A DNA stretch of 64,000 nucleotides from Acridotheres tristis (Eukaryota > Chordata > Aves > Passeriformes > Sturnidae). The notes under the pieces are model-generated. The model saw nothing but the letters and a program-made list of their open reading frames with translations. It did not search any database and had not been told where the DNA came from. The stretch covers positions 9,116,841 to 9,180,840 of the forward strand of contig CM072894.1 in the NCBI GenBank assembly GCA_037013685.1. The letters are read 5' to 3'. Shown one piece after another: positions 61,287-64,000 of the stretch. Positions within the stretch are counted from its first letter, which is position 1, and the number at the start of each line of letters is the position of its first letter. The position numbers and the translations under genes are program-made.

Positions 61287-63314
61287 CACATAGAGACTAT
61301 ACAAGGGAGGTACTACTGTACAGAAGTCTAACTTTAAAAAAATGCTCTATGTAAGGAAAGAAGGGAACAGAACAGCCAGTAATTATTACCCAGAAAGAAT
61401 ATTAATAAGATAATAATAACAGCAACAAGAATGTTATAGTCTCAGAGTTGATTTTGGCAGCCTTCAAAATATAAATTGCCTTGTTTCAGGGGGCATCCTT
61501 TCCAATATTCAGTATTGCCCTAGAATTGTGTAATAGTGCCATGCTATGAAGTGCAAATGCTTATACATTCATTTGACTTTTGTTATATACACATGCCTGC
61601 GTTTAGAGAAGCAGTTCAGTCATACATAATAATCTGTAGTTGAAGACTTCAAGTTATCGAAGCATAAGTAGCTAGATTTTCAGAGGAACTCAGGGTATAA
61701 CTTCCTTCTTATTTCAACATTAACTAAATAGCAATGACATATTTAAGTTTCTTGCTTTACATACAGGACTTCAGTCATTAACTTCCCCCCAACATATACC
61801 ATGCATATATAATATATTTGCCTATATATCTCTCTGCCAGTCTCTATTGCACACACACTTTCAAATAATGAGGTCTAATGAGCCCTTTGAGACACACAGA
61901 TGATTGAAAATATAGAACACCAAATTCTCATGTTAATGACACCTCTAAAGGGAGCAGCAGGAAATAGAAAATAAAACTAGACCAAATGCTCAACCTAACA
62001 ACTCCCCAGTGTGGTATGGCAGTCTAGGAGAGTATAATAATGAGATCAAATACAAATTGCAATATGAAAAGTGAAAATTCAATATGCAGTACGAATAATA
62101 CAAACTTACATGAGCAAAGTGACATCTTCTATCAGTAGAATATCCTACAGTATATGAATCCACCTACTTTATGCAACATACCCAGGGTCTTTTATATTTC
62201 CTAAATTTATCTTATGGTAAAGTAGTTACTTTCATGTGAACCAGAACAGTAAAAAGCCATATTAGCAGAATGCCTAGCCTTCACCTTCATTCCTTCTCTT
62301 CAGAGCTGGTTGCAGAGTGTGGCTGCACAGACACTCTCCACAGAGCCCAGACAGGGCTCAGACCTCCCTTGAGCAGCACCACGTTTGAGTAGCACCAGTA
62401 CAGGGCAGAAGCAGAAGCTGAGAAGGAAACTCAACTATCATCCTATTGCAGCTGACACAACACTTTACTGGGAAAGCAAACATGCACAGGCTACAGCTGC
62501 TGATGAATGAAAATCCTTCACATAAACAAAATTAGTCCCTATGGTATGCAGATACCCTTTTTGAAGGGAAACTGTTCTTTTATTTGATACACAGTTCTCC
62601 AGAATTCCCTAAAACCATGTTGTAAGGAAAAAATATAATAATTCCATTTTCTTCTGATATAGCAGGAAGTAAAACTAAAGGTTCATCATGTATTGTTTCC
62701 TACTGAAATGAAGGCCAAAGAACATTGCAGTAGCACACCTTGAATCATCAACAGCACTTGACAGGATGGGGTGTCCCTGGCCCTTATGGATACCAGGCAT
62801 GTCAAGTCTCCTCCTGCTTCTGTCTAGAGACATTCCATGCAGCACAGTGCTGGGAGGCTTTGGCTGCACTATTTGCTCTCATTTGTATTTCTGTATTGGA
62901 TTCAGCACAGTAGGGAACAGTCCTGAGCAATTTATTTTCTCCACCCATGCTGTTCAGCTCCTCTCACCCCTGGGGACTGAGAGGAAATCTTTGACAGGTA
63001 GACAGCTCCCTAATGTCAGCCAGAAATCAGTAGTTGGCCAACTGAAGTAAACACAGTGAAGTAAGAAAAGCAGCAAAAGAAAGAAATTTGAGATGAATTT
63101 GCATCCAGGGATAGTATATGAGACAAGTGGCTGCCTCCCAACACACCTGAGCATGCAATGGGGACTGGGAGGTTGTCATAGTGGTATCTATATCTTAGGT
63201 GGGATTTCCTGCTGAGATGACCAAAGCTGTACTCAGAGCTTTGATTGCCATTAGCTGGAGTAATTTATTCTAGTCAAATGAAAATGTCACTGATGAAAAC
63301 TGCTGTTGCTGACA
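61287..63314. other. Single-copy DNA, nothing identified
   Basis: 61790-61835 is a TATA-rich stretch with short palindromic words. No gene or repeat family is recognised. Confidence 0.5.
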
Positions 63315-63363
63315 TGCCAATTGTTTGCAGCACTTTTTGGCACGTTTGTTGGCACGTGCCAAC
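63315..63363. promoter_or_regulatory. Palindromic E-box / NFI-like half-site cluster
   Basis: Four TTGGCA/TGCCAA half-sites fall within 49 bases: TGCCAA at 63315-63320, TTGGCACGT at 63337-63345, and the perfect 16-base palindrome GTTGGCACGTGCCAAC at 63348-63363, which contains two more. The palindrome core CACGTG (63353-63358) is the canonical E-box of bHLH factors (USF, MYC/MAX and CLOCK/BMAL type). TTGGC and GCCAA are nuclear factor I half-sites, here 4 bases apart rather than the usual 5. The symmetry is certain. Protein binding is inference. Confidence 0.45.
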
Positions 63364-64000
63364 ACCAGCTTTAATGAAGTTGTTTGGTTGTTTTTAAAAG
63401 AAATGTAGCCCAAAATGATACATCATTCAAAAGCAACCAAACACCATGAACAAGAATCCTTTCTGGCTTAAAAATATTCACCCTTTTAAAGAAGGCAGCA
63501 GAAGACCAAGACATTTAAGTTCTAAATATTTACTTTGGCCAAATGATTGCATTCAAACTGCTGCCGAAGACATCATAATCATCATTCAAATCTTTGCTGA
63601 TATTCCAAAATGCTGTGCTCCAGCACTAAATTCCACATGGACATGAAAATAAAAAATACATAGCTGGGCATACAATTGTGGATTGTCTTTTCACCATAAA
63701 TGATATTCACAATCTTTTTAATATCAAGGGCTTTTAGGAAAAAGGAAAAAAAAACAGAGAGAAACTATTATATTAAGCTATCTAGTTCAGTACAGGAATA
63801 GCTAACAAATAAGTGAAATTTCCTACATAAGAATTTATTATAAGGAATTGAACAGTAAATCTGGAGGCCTTGAACTTGCAGACATTCCAGTAATTTCAAG
63901 TTTTGCATTTGAGAAACAACACGGACTTCATTATTTTCTACTTCAGTGATTCTGAGCAGGAAGAATTTAGGTCAGCAGTGAGTCTGAGTTAGTGCTGATA
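63364..64000. other. AT-rich single-copy DNA, nothing identified
   Basis: The 66-codon plus frame at 63446-63646 has no motif. No repeat is recognised. Confidence 0.5.

Overview
The window looks like non-coding or intronic DNA of a songbird (order Passeriformes). The evidence is the repeats. There is a recognisable 3' end of a CR1 LINE at about 10150-10478, the dominant avian retrotransposon. At about 38955-39094 there is a degraded tRNA-derived SINE with a CR1-like tail, matching in layout and wording the TguSINE1 family I know from zebra finch. A short CR1/SINE tail lies at about 48888-48958. The rest is AT-rich, CpG-poor, single-copy DNA with no operons, Shine-Dalgarno sites, CRISPR arrays, rRNA or intact tRNA genes.

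No complete protein-coding gene is visible, and I could identify no encoded protein. The long open frames (up to 167 codons) occur on both strands in GC-richer patches, lack splice structure or family motifs, and are most likely chance. A manual search for splice-site-bounded open segments gave a short list of candidate exons. Plus strand: 887-974, 17703-17858, 34856-34978, 40602-40674, 45313-45446 and 58149-58297. Minus strand: 21326-21141, 17986-17912 and 16091-16008. Vertebrate introns are full of pseudo-exons; a rough guess for 64 kb and two strands is tens of decoys of this quality. The candidates therefore carry low confidence and are offered as testable leads, the best being 21326-21141 and 16091-16008 (both minus).

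Layout. 1-10 kb: AT-rich single-copy DNA, one candidate start exon, a GC-richer patch at 1.3-1.7 kb and a nuclear-receptor-like direct repeat near 6.7 kb. 10-16 kb: CR1 3' end, short direct repeats, a TAAT-rich and T-rich block and a CT tract. 16-21.4 kb: the densest cluster of candidate exons, a possible LINE trace with an ADD motif, a CNE-like block near 19 kb and a diverged tandem duplication (period about 168 bp) at 20.74-21.11 kb. 21.4-34.8 kb: palindromes, poly-A, a 17-19 bp minisatellite, an LTR-like patch near 25.6-26.1 kb and an ancient antisense CR1-clade reverse-transcriptase relic at 31.8-32.1 kb. 34.8-46.4 kb: candidate plus-strand exons, the TguSINE1-like element, a G-run and a second antisense reverse-transcriptase relic at 46.16-46.4 kb. 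46.4-64 kb: a CR1/SINE tail, a perfect hairpin at 49.15 kb, a 400 bp purine-strand tract at 51.7-52.1 kb, a CNE-like block with a candidate terminal exon near 58 kb, and a perfect 16 bp palindrome with an E-box core at 63348-63363.

The genes do not form a visible pathway. If the region is functional, it is as introns, regulatory DNA or lncRNA around a gene whose main exons lie mostly outside.
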